From Microthrixaceae bacterium (GTDB lineage: Bacteria; Actinomycetota; Acidimicrobiia; Acidimicrobiales; Iamiaceae), in NCBI GenBank assembly GCA_016702505.1, contig JADJDU010000004.1, positions 128,368 through 192,367 of the forward strand: a DNA stretch of 64,000 bases, written 5' to 3'. Both the position numbers and the translations under genes were made by a program. A model generated the notes under the pieces. That model was not told where the DNA came from, did no database searches, and saw nothing but the letters and a program-made list of their open reading frames with translations. Shown in pieces: positions 24,466 through 33,838 of this stretch; position 1 is the stretch's first letter, and each line of letters opens with the position of its first letter.

Positions 24466-25962
24466 CTACAAAAACCTCGGCCCCGTTAGGGCCTCGACAC
24501 ATGTGAGGTCGAGCAGGGCGGCTGGGTTCTCCAGGAACGCTGACATGATCGTGTCGGCACATGGGTCACCGGTGACGACGTGGCCGCGGTTCGGCCAGAG
24601 CGCGAAAGTTGCGTTGGAGAGTCGCCCGGCGACCGCCTCACTGCCACTTGGCGGGGTGATGGGGTCGAATCTCCCAGCCATGACCAACGTGGAGATGTCG
24701 GATTCGACGGGCTCGTTGAAGACGTCGGAGGTTGGTTCGACTGGCCACTCAGAACACAGCGGGACGGTGAGCAGGAGACGGAATCGTCCGGGATCGGAGA
24801 TCGCTGAGGCGTCTTCGTCAGGGTCGCTACTGGCGTGGTCCGCGCAGTTCACGGTGAGGTTCATGCCCCAGGCGATCTCGTGTCTTGCGGAGACGCTGCG
24901 GCGAACCAGCTCGCCGACGATCGCGGTGTCCCCCGCGGAGAGGTCCCCGATGATCGACGGGAGCAAAGCGAGCAGGACCGGGTCGTACATGGCTTGGAAA
25001 AGACCCCCCATCATGTCGGCACCGGTGATCAAGAACTCCTGGGGTCCCTGGCCGTCCCCGAGATCGATCTGAACGTGGACCGGCGCAGCGTTGTAGCGCC
25101 GCTCGACCGCGTCGATCTCAGCGGAGAGGTCGTCGTGCTGCGTAGCGCAGGTGGTGCTCTCGTTGCACGCGGCGGCCAGCTCGGCGAATGCCCGATCGCC
25201 TGAGACTCGGGTCGCAGCGATCCCGCCCGTGGTCACATCGTCGACCGAGTCGAGGATGACCGAGCGGATCCCGTTCGGGGTGGATCGCATCGCCGCCATC
25301 GTCAAACGCGCCCCATAGCTGATTCCCAGGATGTTCCACTGGTCATAGCCGAGTGCCATTCGGATCGCATCGAGGTCGGCAACGTTGGCCTCAGTGTCGT
25401 AGTCGTCGAGGTCGATCCCGGCCATCTCGAGACGGTGCCGGCAATCATTGAGCGCGTCCACGATCGCGGCGCGTTCCTCTTCGAAGGAGCCGTCGATCTG
25501 GAGGTTCTCGACCCAAACCTCGTTGCGCTCAGGGCAGTCGAGAAGAGGTTCGGCGGCACCGGTGCCTCGCTGGTCATAGAGGACGATGTCCCGATGAGGG
25601 TCGCTCCATCTCGCGGCCACAGGAGTCATCGACCCGCCTGGCCCACCGGCAGGCACGACGAGAGGATCGGGACGTACGTCGGGCCCGGTTGCCGGGACGA
25701 CGACGACAGGAAGCGAGATGGTGGAGCTGTGTGGCTTGCTCCAGTCCGCGGGGACCTCGACTCGGTAACACCTCGCTTCGGCGGGTGCGGTGGCCGGGCA
25801 GGTCTGGTCCGCCGCGACCGCCTCGAACGGAGTAGAGGCCACCCCGACGTTGTCTCCAGCGTCCATCGACCGACGGGAATCTCCGGGGCTGCAACCAGCC
25901 ACCGCACTCAACACAGCCAACGCGGCAACGGCCACTGTCGTCCTCTTGATGGCGCCGTTCAC
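24466..25962 (-). CDS. Secreted alpha/beta-hydrolase lipoprotein, tripeptidyl-aminopeptidase-like (S33)
   Basis: About 498 residues from GTG 25962. The signal peptide ends in a lipobox (VAALAVLSAVAGC). The hydrolase core has VVVPAGGPGGS (oxyanion hole), DQRGTGAAEPLLDCPE, nucleophile elbow NILGISYGARLTMA, acid in AGRFDPITPPSG and catalytic His in NRGHVVTG, followed by a disulfide-type C-terminal TAP-like segment (DPCADTIM, LTCVEAL). Enzymes of this shape release N-terminal peptides outside the cell in Streptomyces. A small membrane protein gene lies just upstream on the same strand. Confidence 0.85.
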   Translation of the reverse strand: MNGAIKRTTVAVAALAVLSAVAGCSPGDSRRSMDAGDNVGVASTPFEAVAADQTCPATAPAEARCYRVEVPADWSKPHSSTISLPVVVVPATGPDVRPDPLVVPAGGPGGSMTPVAARWSDPHRDIVLYDQRGTGAAEPLLDCPERNEVWVENLQIDGSFEEERAAIVDALNDCRHRLEMAGIDLDDYDTEANVADLDAIRMALGYDQWNILGISYGARLTMAAMRSTPNGIRSVILDSVDDVTTGGIAATRVSGDRAFAELAAACNESTTCATQHDDLSAEIDAVERRYNAAPVHVQIDLGDGQGPQEFLITGADMMGGLFQAMYDPVLLALLPSIIGDLSAGDTAIVGELVRRSVSARHEIAWGMNLTVNCADHASSDPDEDASAISDPGRFRLLLTVPLCSEWPVEPTSDVFNEPVESDISTLVMAGRFDPITPPSGSEAVAGRLSNATFALWPNRGHVVTGDPCADTIMSAFLENPAALLDLTCVEALTGPRFL

Positions 25963-25987
25963 TTCTGGCGCCGGGTGACCGTCGTGG

Positions 25988-26224
25988 CTACGGGATCTGG
26001 CGGACATCGGTCCCACTGGGACGAGAACGACGCCGACGGACGGCTTCTGCGACAAAGGAGGCGATGAGTGCGAGAAGGCCGACTGTGAGCAGAACCTTCG
26101 ATGCGGTATTGAGCATCGAGGTGTCGTCGCTGTCGCGCCCGGCACCGAGCAGCAGTCCAGTGATGAGCATCCCGGCCGACACGGCGATGAACGGCAGCAT
26201 GGTTCGGGTTGGCCGTGGCGACAT
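25988..26224 (-). CDS. Small two-helix membrane protein
   Basis: 78 residues from ATG 26224 (AAAGGA 8 bases before). Two hydrophobic helices (TMLPFIAVSAGMLITGLLLG and SKVLLTVGLLALIASFVAEAV) are joined by an acidic loop, and the tail is RRRRSRPSG. No family recognised. It lies 25 bases before the lipoprotein gene and is probably co-transcribed with it. Confidence 0.55.
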   Translation of the reverse strand: MSPRPTRTMLPFIAVSAGMLITGLLLGAGRDSDDTSMLNTASKVLLTVGLLALIASFVAEAVRRRRSRPSGTDVRQIP

Positions 26225-26354
26225 GAGCCGGTCCTTTCGTAGGGAGGACCTCACCTTGGGCCGGTTCTGAGTTCCGGGTCATCGGGGCTAGACGGTTGAT
26301 CGCGTCAGGGCTGACCCTGAGGCAGTTGCCGGCAGCTACTGCGAGGATGGGACA

Positions 26355-28349
26355 GTGACCGGAGGCCTTCGCCGAACGACGACAGGTGTGGCAGCGGGCT
26401 GCTGGCTGATCACGGTGCTGCTTCTGGCGTTGGCCGTGACTTGCGACCGGCGGGTGGCGTCACTGGGTCGGTCCGATCTGGTGGGCGACACCGCCGAGGC
26501 GGTCGTCTATGGCTCGGCGATGATGAGCGCGGCGACGGTGGGGCTCATCGTGGCGATCCGCCGCCGACGGCATCCCGTTGGGTGGTTGTTCCTGGCGCTG
26601 GGTGTAGTGCTCGGCATTGGCGCTGCGGGTGACGCATGGGCGATGGAGCACGCTGTTGTGCTCGGCGATACAGGTGATCTGGCGCGCATGGCGTTGGTGG
26701 CAGGTCAGGCGAGCTTCATCGCATGGTTCGTGCTCCTCGCCGCGATCCTGCACCTGACCCCTACCGGCTCCCCACTGACACAGCGTTGGCGGAGCGCACT
26801 TCGTGTCACCACGGTCGCAGGCGTGGCCGCGTTGGGTGCGAAGGTCCTACAGGACACCCCGTTCGACCCGCCCTTCGACGATCTCACCAACCCGTGGGCG
26901 GTCACCTCGATCTCACCGCTCGTGAACGCAGTGGCTGGCATTGGCATCACCGTGGCCATGATCGGCCTCGTCGTTGCCGGGGTATCGCTCGTAGTGCGCT
27001 TCCGACGTGCGGTGGGTGACGAGCGGTTGCAACTGCGGTGGCTGTTCGGTGCGGTGCTTCCGTTGCCATTGCTCGTCGTCGCGTCGTACACGGCGGCGAT
27101 GACAGGCCAAGCGGCGCTGCGCACATTGGCGACCGGCGGGTTCGTGCTCGTGGTCCCGATAGTGGCGGGCTTGTCGGTAATGCGGTTCCGGCTCTACGAC
27201 GTAGACCAGATCCTGAGCCGAGCGACGGCATATGTGTGTAGCTCGGCGATCCTGGGGGTCCTGTTCGTCATCGTCGCGGTGGTGGTCGGACAGGTTGTCG
27301 GACTCGTTGCCGAGGAGTCGACCGTACCCGCGGTCATTGGGGCGGTGGTGACGATGATCGCGGCGCGCCCGCTCTACGAGCGGCTCCAGGATCACATCGA
27401 TCGTCGGTTCGATCGTCGCCGCCACGATGCCCTCCAGGTGCTGCGCTCCCGGCTCGCTTCGCCTGCACAGGAACCGGATCTCACCGAGGTGTTCGTCGAC
27501 GCGCTCGGTGACCCGACCGCGACTTTGGCGTACTGGATCGACGATGAGCGGCTTTGGATGACCGCCGACGGCAGGTCGGCGACGCTGGAACCGGGCGACC
27601 TCGAGGTGACCCGGGATTCGACACCGATCGCCCGGTTGCGGATCGGTCCCAGCACCGATCCGCAACTCGCGTCCCTGTTGCTCGATGAGGCGTCGACCGA
27701 ACTGGACAACGTCCGACTACGAGCTGTGATCTCATGCCAGTTGGAGGAGGTGAGGGCATCGCGTGCCCGGATCGTGGCGGCACAGGCAGACGAGCGGCAT
27801 CGCATCGAGCGCAACCTCCACGATGGAGCTCAACAACGACTGCTCGGGTTGGCTCTCGAGCTGCGCGCCCTCCAGGTCGGAGACGACGCCGTAGGCGGCG
27901 CGACGATCGACCACACCGTGTCCGAGATCGGTGCGGCGGTGCGCGAGTTGCGCGAGCTCGCCAACGGGCTACGCCCATCGGCATTGGCCGACGGGCTCGG
28001 CCATGCCCTCGACGACCTCGCCGGACGCGGTCCGGTGCCGATGGCGTTGACCGCCGACCCGGTCCAGTTGAGCCCCCTGGTCGAGGAGACACTGTGGTTC
28101 GTCGCCTGTGAGGCCGTCGCCAACGTCGCTAAGCACGCCGACGCGACACGTGGCGGCATCGAACTGATCGCCGACGGTGACACGGTGGCGCTCGTCTGTT
28201 GGGACGACGGCCGAGGCCGCGCCGACCTCGCCGGACGCGGGCTTCAGGGCATCGCCGACCGGGTCGAAGCCGTCGGCGGACACCTCTCCCTCGTAAGTCC
28301 ACCGGGTGACGGGACGCTGCTCAAGGCGGTGGTGCCATGCGGGTCGTGA
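26355..28349 (+). CDS. Membrane sensor histidine kinase (HisKA_3 type)
   Basis: 664 residues from GTG 26355. Seven or eight transmembrane helices occupy about 1-330. A linker is followed by the dimerisation helix DERHRIERNLHDGAQQRLLGLAL with the phospho-accepting His near residue 488. The ATPase domain has a shortened N box (ACEAVANVAKHADA), then WDDGRGRADLAGRGLQGIADRVEAVGG (G boxes). The membrane part has no separate sensor domain and may sense a membrane or lipid cue. It overlaps the response regulator by 13 bases. Confidence 0.9.
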   Translation: MTGGLRRTTTGVAAGCWLITVLLLALAVTCDRRVASLGRSDLVGDTAEAVVYGSAMMSAATVGLIVAIRRRRHPVGWLFLALGVVLGIGAAGDAWAMEHAVVLGDTGDLARMALVAGQASFIAWFVLLAAILHLTPTGSPLTQRWRSALRVTTVAGVAALGAKVLQDTPFDPPFDDLTNPWAVTSISPLVNAVAGIGITVAMIGLVVAGVSLVVRFRRAVGDERLQLRWLFGAVLPLPLLVVASYTAAMTGQAALRTLATGGFVLVVPIVAGLSVMRFRLYDVDQILSRATAYVCSSAILGVLFVIVAVVVGQVVGLVAEESTVPAVIGAVVTMIAARPLYERLQDHIDRRFDRRRHDALQVLRSRLASPAQEPDLTEVFVDALGDPTATLAYWIDDERLWMTADGRSATLEPGDLEVTRDSTPIARLRIGPSTDPQLASLLLDEASTELDNVRLRAVISCQLEEVRASRARIVAAQADERHRIERNLHDGAQQRLLGLALELRALQVGDDAVGGATIDHTVSEIGAAVRELRELANGLRPSALADGLGHALDDLAGRGPVPMALTADPVQLSPLVEETLWFVACEAVANVAKHADATRGGIELIADGDTVALVCWDDGRGRADLAGRGLQGIADRVEAVGGHLSLVSPPGDGTLLKAVVPCGS

Positions 28350-28993
28350 TCGCCGACGACTCGGTCCTACTTCGCGAGGGGCTTGCCCGACTGCTGGCCG
28401 AGTCCGGACACGAGATCGTCGCCGCAGTCGGCGATGGCGACGCTCTGCTCGACGCCCTCGACACAACGGACGAGCGTCGGCCGGAGGTCGCTGTTGTCGA
28501 CATCCGTATGCCCCCCACCTATACACACGAGGGAGCTCAGGCTGCGGTCGAAGCGCGGCTACGATACCCCGACATCGCAATCCTGCTGCTGTCACAGAGC
28601 ATCGAGACGCAGTTCGCGTTCGATCTGGCCCGCACCCATCCGGAGCGGTTCGGTTATCTGCTCAAGGACCACGTTGTCGATGTCGCGGTCCTCACCGATG
28701 CCATAGCCACGGTTGCGGCCGGCGGAACGGTCCTCGATCCCGAGGTGGTCGGTCAGCTCCTAGGACGACGCAGCGCCCAGGACCGCATCTCCCGCCTCAC
28801 CCCCAGGGAGAAGGAGATGCTCGCCGCTATGGCCGAAGGCCGATCCAACCGGGCCATTAGCTCACGTTTCGCGCTCAGCGAGAAGACCATCGACGCGCAC
28901 ATCCGCAGCATCTTCACCAAGCTCGACCTGCTTCCCGAGCCAGACGACCACCGCCGCGTCCTCGCCGTTCGAGCTTGGCTGGACGGCACATAG
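28337..28993 (+). CDS. LuxR/NarL-family response regulator
   Basis: 218 residues. The receiver domain has the acidic pair IADDSV, phospho-acceptor Asp in AVVDIRMPP (about residue 54), the switch residue in LLLSQS and Lys in YLLKDHV. The C-terminal HTH is LTPREKEMLAAMAEGRSNRAISSRFALSEKTIDAHIRSIFTKL. It forms a two-component pair with the overlapping kinase. The lipoprotein and SnoaL genes downstream may be targets, an inference from position only. Confidence 0.92.
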   Translation: MRVVIADDSVLLREGLARLLAESGHEIVAAVGDGDALLDALDTTDERRPEVAVVDIRMPPTYTHEGAQAAVEARLRYPDIAILLLSQSIETQFAFDLARTHPERFGYLLKDHVVDVAVLTDAIATVAAGGTVLDPEVVGQLLGRRSAQDRISRLTPREKEMLAAMAEGRSNRAISSRFALSEKTIDAHIRSIFTKLDLLPEPDDHRRVLAVRAWLDGT

Positions 28994-28995
28994 GT

Positions 28996-29017
28996 CCTAG
29001 CGAATAGGTCCGCTAGG
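28996..29017 (+). terminator. Short hairpin after the response regulator
   Basis: CCTAGCG (28996-29002) pairs with CGCTAGG (29011-29017) around an 8-base loop, directly after the stop at 28993. There is no T-run, so termination is uncertain. Confidence 0.4.
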
Positions 29018-29121
29018 CGCCTTAGGGCTAGCACCGAGATGGCCCGCAGGCACGCCCTGATGCGGCCGAACACTGGCTCGGCGCATCGTGAGTGCACTGA
29101 CCGAACCCAAGGAGACCGCAC

Positions 29122-29541
29122 GTGCAAGCCCGACCACTCGCTATCGCGGCCATCGCCGCACTCACCCTCATTTCTGCCGCGTGCAGCGACGACAACGAGG
29201 CAACCTCCGCCTCGAGTTCAACATCCGCATCACTGGTCGCCACGAGCGCTCCCAATGACGCCGGAGAGCTCGAAGCGTTCTGCGCCGCTGGCGGTGACAT
29301 CAACAGCGCCACCGCCACCATCGACAGCACCGAGGCAGCCACGACCATCTTCACCGACCTGCAGCCCACCATCGAGAAGATGGTCGCCGCCGCCCCCACT
29401 GACCTCGCTGATGAGGCCCAGGCCTTCGCCGATCACGTCGATGGGGCGCTGTCCAGCGGTGACTTCACCGCCTTCGAGGATGGCACCGTCGACGCGCTCG
29501 TCGCGGACCTCGAGGCCGCATGCTCCGGAGCCGACCAGTGA
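29122..29541 (+). CDS. Small secreted lipoprotein
   Basis: 139 residues from GTG 29122 with AAGGAG just before it. The signal peptide ends in a lipobox LTLISAAC, then a Ser/Thr linker, then a helical domain with two Cys (AFCAAGG near residue 53 and AACSGADQ at the end) probably disulfide-linked. Residues DINSATATIDSTEAATTIFTD hint at a four-helix fold. No function known. It overlaps the following SnoaL gene by 4 bases. Confidence 0.75.
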   Translation: MQARPLAIAAIAALTLISAACSDDNEATSASSSTSASLVATSAPNDAGELEAFCAAGGDINSATATIDSTEAATTIFTDLQPTIEKMVAAAPTDLADEAQAFADHVDGALSSGDFTAFEDGTVDALVADLEAACSGADQ

Positions 29542-29972
29542 CCAACGCGACGGAGTTCGACCCGATCGTCCATGCCCGCCGGGTGATCGACGCTGTGAAC
29601 CAGCGAGACATCGATTTCTTGATGAGCGTTCTCGCCCCCGGATACATCGCCGAGTGGCCCGACGCCACCCTCGACCGTGACCCGTCGATCGGACGCGAGA
29701 TCGAGATGATGACGGGTCTCCCCGACCTGCGTTTCGACATCGGGACGGCAACGATGCTGGCTGACGGGCGCGTCCTAGTCGAAGCGACCGTCGTCGGCAC
29801 CCACGCCGGTGAGCTCGTCCTGCCCTTCGGCCTCGTCCTTCCCCCGACCGGCCGCACCCTGTCGATGCCGTTCGACTTCATCATGACCTTCTCCGACGGT
29901 CAGCTCGTCTACGAACGCCTCCGCTTCGACCACCACGTACTCATCCACCAACTCGGCGACGGACCTCTCTGA
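29538..29972 (+). CDS. SnoaL-like (NTF2-fold) protein
   Basis: 144 residues from GTG 29538, coupled to the lipoprotein. Signature: HARRVIDAVNQRDIDFLMSVLAPGYIAEWPDATLDRDP, then DLRFDIGTATMLADGRVLVEATVVGTHAGEL and IMTFSDGQLVYERLRFDHHVLIHQLG, the polyketide-cyclase/SnoaL arrangement. No signal peptide, so cytoplasmic. The ligand is unknown. Confidence 0.8.
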   Translation: MTNATEFDPIVHARRVIDAVNQRDIDFLMSVLAPGYIAEWPDATLDRDPSIGREIEMMTGLPDLRFDIGTATMLADGRVLVEATVVGTHAGELVLPFGLVLPPTGRTLSMPFDFIMTFSDGQLVYERLRFDHHVLIHQLGDGPL

Positions 29973-30094
29973 TCCAGTCCACCGTGCTCCCGATGGGTAG
30001 TTGGCAATGGTGAGTCTGAAGGCAGAAGTAGATCCGCAGTAGACCGCTGAACGGATGGGGGCGAGATCTGCGTCGGGGTCGTAACGTCCAAGGG

Positions 30095-30922
30095 GTGTCC
30101 GACCAGATCCCCTCTGATCCCTCCGGTGTCGATCCCACCGCATCGTTCCCTCCACCAACGGATCCGACGGCTCCCCCCAGCACCGGCCCGACGCCTCCGT
30201 GGGGCCCGGGTGACGGGGCGTACGTTCCCCCTGCAACTTCCTACACGCCGATGGCCCCCACACCGATGGCCCCGTTCACGCCGGCCCAACGCATGCGGGC
30301 GGCAGTGGAGCGGCGGGTCACGGCCGACTACCTGTTCAGCTTCTGGACCGCCCTCGGGTGGACCCTGCTGACGTGCGGGATCTTCGGCTACTACGTGGTC
30401 TACAAGATGTTCGAACGGTGGGTGGCCCACAACCAGCGACGCCTCGAGGTGCTCGAAGCAGGTACCACCATGGCCTGGGAGAAGGCGGTGGCGGCGGGTC
30501 GGGGCGACGAGTTGACCCCGTGGTTCGAGTCTCTCGGCACCCAGATCGGTGTCCTGCGCCGGATCACCACCGAGTTCCGAGACCCGGGACTGTGGACGTT
30601 GATCTGCGTTCTGGCCGGCGGAATTGGTCAGATCATCGGTTACGTCCTGCTCGACGGTGACCTCACCGACCACGAGGCCGCCGAACGGTCCGCCGAGGAA
30701 CAGTTGGCGGCCATCCTCGCCTCGCTGGGCGTTCACGTCGCCCTGCCCCCGGCCCCGGTGCCCAAGGGGCGCCACAACACCGTCGGACGCATCGTGGCCC
30801 TGTTCGCCAGCTGTGGTCTGTACTCATTTTGGTGGCAGTACGACGTGATGGAGGAAGGCAACGCCAACTTCCGTGCCGACTGGGCCCGCGAAGACGCCCT
30901 GCTCGCCGCCCTCGGAGCCTGA
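30095..30922 (+). CDS. DUF4234-like membrane protein
   Basis: 275 residues from GTG 30095. A 60-residue Pro/Thr-rich N-terminus is followed by two DUF4234-like halves: YLFSFWTALGWTLLTCGIFGYYVVYKMFERWVAHNQRR and VGRIVALFASCGLYSFWWQYDVMEEGNANFRADW, each pairing a helix with a polar W/Y-rich stretch. A further helix lies at about 168-190 (LWTLICVLAGGIGQIIGYVLL). The family is uncharacterised. Confidence 0.7.
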   Translation: MSDQIPSDPSGVDPTASFPPPTDPTAPPSTGPTPPWGPGDGAYVPPATSYTPMAPTPMAPFTPAQRMRAAVERRVTADYLFSFWTALGWTLLTCGIFGYYVVYKMFERWVAHNQRRLEVLEAGTTMAWEKAVAAGRGDELTPWFESLGTQIGVLRRITTEFRDPGLWTLICVLAGGIGQIIGYVLLDGDLTDHEAAERSAEEQLAAILASLGVHVALPPAPVPKGRHNTVGRIVALFASCGLYSFWWQYDVMEEGNANFRADWAREDALLAALGA

Positions 30923-30944
30923 CCTCGTCGCCGATCGGCAAATG

Positions 30945-30957
30945 TGACGCCCCGTCA
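30945..30957. promoter_or_regulatory. Operator-like palindrome TGACG-N3-CGTCA
   Basis: It lies 25 bases before the start of the HMG-CoA-synthase-like gene and has the same core as the palindrome before the CoA transferase (24391-24403). A shared TetR-type repressor responding to an acyl-CoA is plausible. Confidence 0.55.
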
Positions 30958-30981
30958 GAAACCGGCCTAGCGTTCCCTTCC

Positions 30982-32415
30982 ATGCGAGGGATCATCAGCC
31001 ACGGGGCCTACCTCCCCTACCGGCGGCTAGACCGCACCACCATCGCCGCGGTGTCCGGCACCGGGGGAGGCAAGGGCAGCCGGACGGTGGCCAGCTACGA
31101 CGAGGACACCACCACCCTGGCGGTGGAGGCGGCCCGTCGTGCCTTGCGCGCCACCGCCGCCCTGCCCGGCGCCGTGTGGTTCTCCACCGTGACGCCCGCC
31201 TACGTCGACAAGACCAATGCCACGGCGATCCATGCCGCTCTGCGCCTGCCCGGCGACGTGATAGCCGCCGATTTCGGTGGTGCCGTCCGCTCGGGCGTGG
31301 CCGCCCTGCGATCGGCCCTGGCCGGAGGGCCCACGACCCTGCTGGTCAGCGCCGATGTTCGCACTGGCCTCCCCGGGAGCGCCGACGAGGCCGCCGGTGG
31401 TGACGCCGGCGCCGCCCTGCTGGTCGGAGACGACGCTGACGGCGAGGTCATCGCGGAAGTGCTCGGTGCGGGATCGGCCACCGACGAGTTCCTCGACCGC
31501 TGGCGCACCCCGGGCGACGCTCGATCCAAACAGTGGGAGGAGAAGTTCGGCGAAACCCGCTACGTGCCGTTGGCGGTGGCAGCCTTCCGGGCCGCGCTGG
31601 CCGACGCCGGGATCGAATCCGACCAGGTGGACCACCTCGTGGTGGCGTCCACCCATGCCCGGGCCGCGAAGGCCGCGCTTCGCAAGCTGGGTGTCGACGG
31701 GGCCAAGGTCGCCGATGACCTGGCCGGCACCGTCGGCAATCCAGGCGCGGCCCAGCCTGCCCTGTTGTTGTCCGCGGCCCTGGAACAGGCCCACCCCGGC
31801 CAGGTGATCGTCTTGTTGTCTCTGGCGGATGGAGCCGACGCCATCGTGCTGCGGGCCACCGATGCCATCGCCAGCCACGCCGTGACCGATCCCATCGGGG
31901 AACAGATCGGATCCGGGGCTCCGGTGACCTACGGCAAGTTCCTGGCCTGGCGGGGGATGATCACCCCCGAGCCACCCCGTCGACCCGAGCCGGCCCGTCC
32001 CTCGGCCTCGGCGGCAGGCCGTAGCGAAGACTGGAAGTTCGGTTTCGTCGGCACCAGAGACCGATCCTCTGGCGCCCTCCACCTCCCACCCGCCCGGGTG
32101 TCACGAGATGGCGGCGCCGTCGACGAGATGGAGCCGGCACCCATGGCCGAGGTGGGTGGCACCATCGTCACCTTCACCATCGACAAGCTGGTGTACTCCC
32201 CCAGCCCGCCCGTGGTGTTCGCCATCGTGGACTTCGACGGTGGGGGCCGGGCCCCCATCGAGCTCACCGACGTGGACCCTGCCGACGTCGCCATCGGTGG
32301 ACGGGTCGAGATGACGTTCCGCCGGCTGTTCACCGCCGATGGAATCCACAACTACTTCTGGAAGGCCCGCCCCGTCCGGGACGCCGCCACCACCGACACC
32401 GCAACGGAGGCCTGA
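30982..32415 (+). CDS. HMG-CoA-synthase-like protein fused to a DUF35 OB-fold domain, catalytic Cys absent
   Basis: 477 residues from ATG 30982. Residues 1-320 have the thiolase-fold HMG-CoA synthase layout: RGIISHGAYLPYRRL, DEDTTTLAVEAARRAL, VDKTNATAIHAALRL, DAGAALLVGDD, GNPGAAQPALLLSAALE. Where synthases carry the nucleophile in ACKAGTAAL, this protein reads AVRSGVAAL, so the Cys is replaced, probably by Val. After a Pro-rich linker comes a DUF35 domain (about 400-465, VYSPSPPVVFAIVDFDGGGRAPIELTD). In archaea the thiolase, DUF35 and HMG-CoA synthase form one complex; here two parts are fused and the thiolase follows 3 bases later. It may be a structural or non-condensing partner. Confidence 0.8.
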   Translation: MRGIISHGAYLPYRRLDRTTIAAVSGTGGGKGSRTVASYDEDTTTLAVEAARRALRATAALPGAVWFSTVTPAYVDKTNATAIHAALRLPGDVIAADFGGAVRSGVAALRSALAGGPTTLLVSADVRTGLPGSADEAAGGDAGAALLVGDDADGEVIAEVLGAGSATDEFLDRWRTPGDARSKQWEEKFGETRYVPLAVAAFRAALADAGIESDQVDHLVVASTHARAAKAALRKLGVDGAKVADDLAGTVGNPGAAQPALLLSAALEQAHPGQVIVLLSLADGADAIVLRATDAIASHAVTDPIGEQIGSGAPVTYGKFLAWRGMITPEPPRRPEPARPSASAAGRSEDWKFGFVGTRDRSSGALHLPPARVSRDGGAVDEMEPAPMAEVGGTIVTFTIDKLVYSPSPPVVFAIVDFDGGGRAPIELTDVDPADVAIGGRVEMTFRRLFTADGIHNYFWKARPVRDAATTDTATEA

Positions 32416-32418
32416 CCA

Positions 32419-33621
32419 ATGGGAAGCCACGGCATCAAGGACCGCGTGGCCATCGTCGGGATGGGCTGCACCCCCTTCACCGAAGCGTGGGACAAGGGCG
32501 TCGACGATCTCGCCCTCGAAGCATCCAACGAGGCGTTCGCGTCGGCCGGAGTCACCAAGGACGACGTCGACGCCTATTGGCTGGGTACGGCCCAGTCGGG
32601 CATGAGCGGCATAACCCTGGCCCGTGCTCTCCAGTTGCAGTCCAAGCCGGTCACCCGGGTCGAGAACTACTGCGCCACCGGATCCGAAGCCCTGCGCCAG
32701 GCCGCCTATGCGGTGGCGTCGGGGGCCTACGACATGGCCATGGCCGTCGGTGTCGAGAAGGTGAAGGACTCCGGGTTCCAAGGGCTCAACGCCTTACCCA
32801 TCCCCAACGATGGCACCACCCGCACCCTGACCGCGGCGGGGTCGTTCTCCATGGTGGCCCCGGCCTACGCCGAGAAGTACGGCGTTCCGATCGAGGACCT
32901 CAAGCGCACTCTGGCCCGCATCGCGTCGAAGAACCACTACAACGGGGCCCGCAACCCGCGGGCTCAGTTCCGGCGAGAGATGAGCGTCGACCAGATCTGC
33001 GCCATGCCTCCGGTGGCTGGCCTACTAAGCGTGTTCGATTGTGCCGGGGTGGCCGACGGTTCGGCCGCCGCCATCGTGGTGCGAGCCGAGGACGCCCACC
33101 GCTACACCGACCACCCGATCTACATAAAGGCCCTCAGCTTCGTGGCCGGCAACGGCTCGGGCCTGGCCGACCCGAGCTACGACTACACCTGGTTCCCCGA
33201 GATCGCGGCGTGTGCCGCCGATGCCTACGCCCAGGCCGGCATCGAAGGTGACCCCACCGCCCGCATCGCCATGGCCGAGGTCCACGACTGCTTCACCCCC
33301 ACCGAGCTGGTGCTGATGGAGGACCTCCAGTTCTCGGCCCGGGGTACGGCATGGCAAGACGTCGAGGCCGGCCGCTTCGACCTCGGCGGCGAACTTCCCG
33401 TCAACCCCGACGGCGGGCTCAAGAGCTTCGGACATCCCGTCGGGGCCAGCGGCCTCCGCATGATGTTCGAGGCCTGGCTCCAGCTCCGGGGAGAGGCCCC
33501 CGAGGACCGCCGGATCAGCTCCATCTCCGGCGACCGGAACCTGGCCCTCACCCACAACCTGGGCGGATACCCCGGCGAGATGGTCAGCTTCGTGAGCATC
33601 CTCGGCCCCGAACCGGGCTGA
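32419..33621 (+). CDS. Thiolase (SCP2-type acetyl-CoA acetyltransferase)
   Basis: 400 residues. The nucleophile is in NYCATGSEALRQAAYAVASGAYDMAMAVGVEKVKD. His and second-Cys regions follow: MAEVHDCFTPTELVLMEDL, PVNPDGGLKSFGHPVGASGLRM, and LTHNLGGYPGEMVSFVSIL. This is the archaeal-type/SCP2 thiolase group that works with DUF35 proteins, fitting its partner 3 bases upstream. It condenses or cleaves acyl-CoA thioesters. Confidence 0.9.
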   Translation: MGSHGIKDRVAIVGMGCTPFTEAWDKGVDDLALEASNEAFASAGVTKDDVDAYWLGTAQSGMSGITLARALQLQSKPVTRVENYCATGSEALRQAAYAVASGAYDMAMAVGVEKVKDSGFQGLNALPIPNDGTTRTLTAAGSFSMVAPAYAEKYGVPIEDLKRTLARIASKNHYNGARNPRAQFRREMSVDQICAMPPVAGLLSVFDCAGVADGSAAAIVVRAEDAHRYTDHPIYIKALSFVAGNGSGLADPSYDYTWFPEIAACAADAYAQAGIEGDPTARIAMAEVHDCFTPTELVLMEDLQFSARGTAWQDVEAGRFDLGGELPVNPDGGLKSFGHPVGASGLRMMFEAWLQLRGEAPEDRRISSISGDRNLALTHNLGGYPGEMVSFVSILGPEPG

Positions 33622-33716
33622 ACTGGATCGAGCGCGGCGGCGAACCTCACCGCCGATCGAGGCTGTTGACGACGGTCGAGAGGAGGGAACGGGCCGACCC
33701 CTGAGGGTGGAACCGA

Positions 33717-33838
<122 letters not shown>

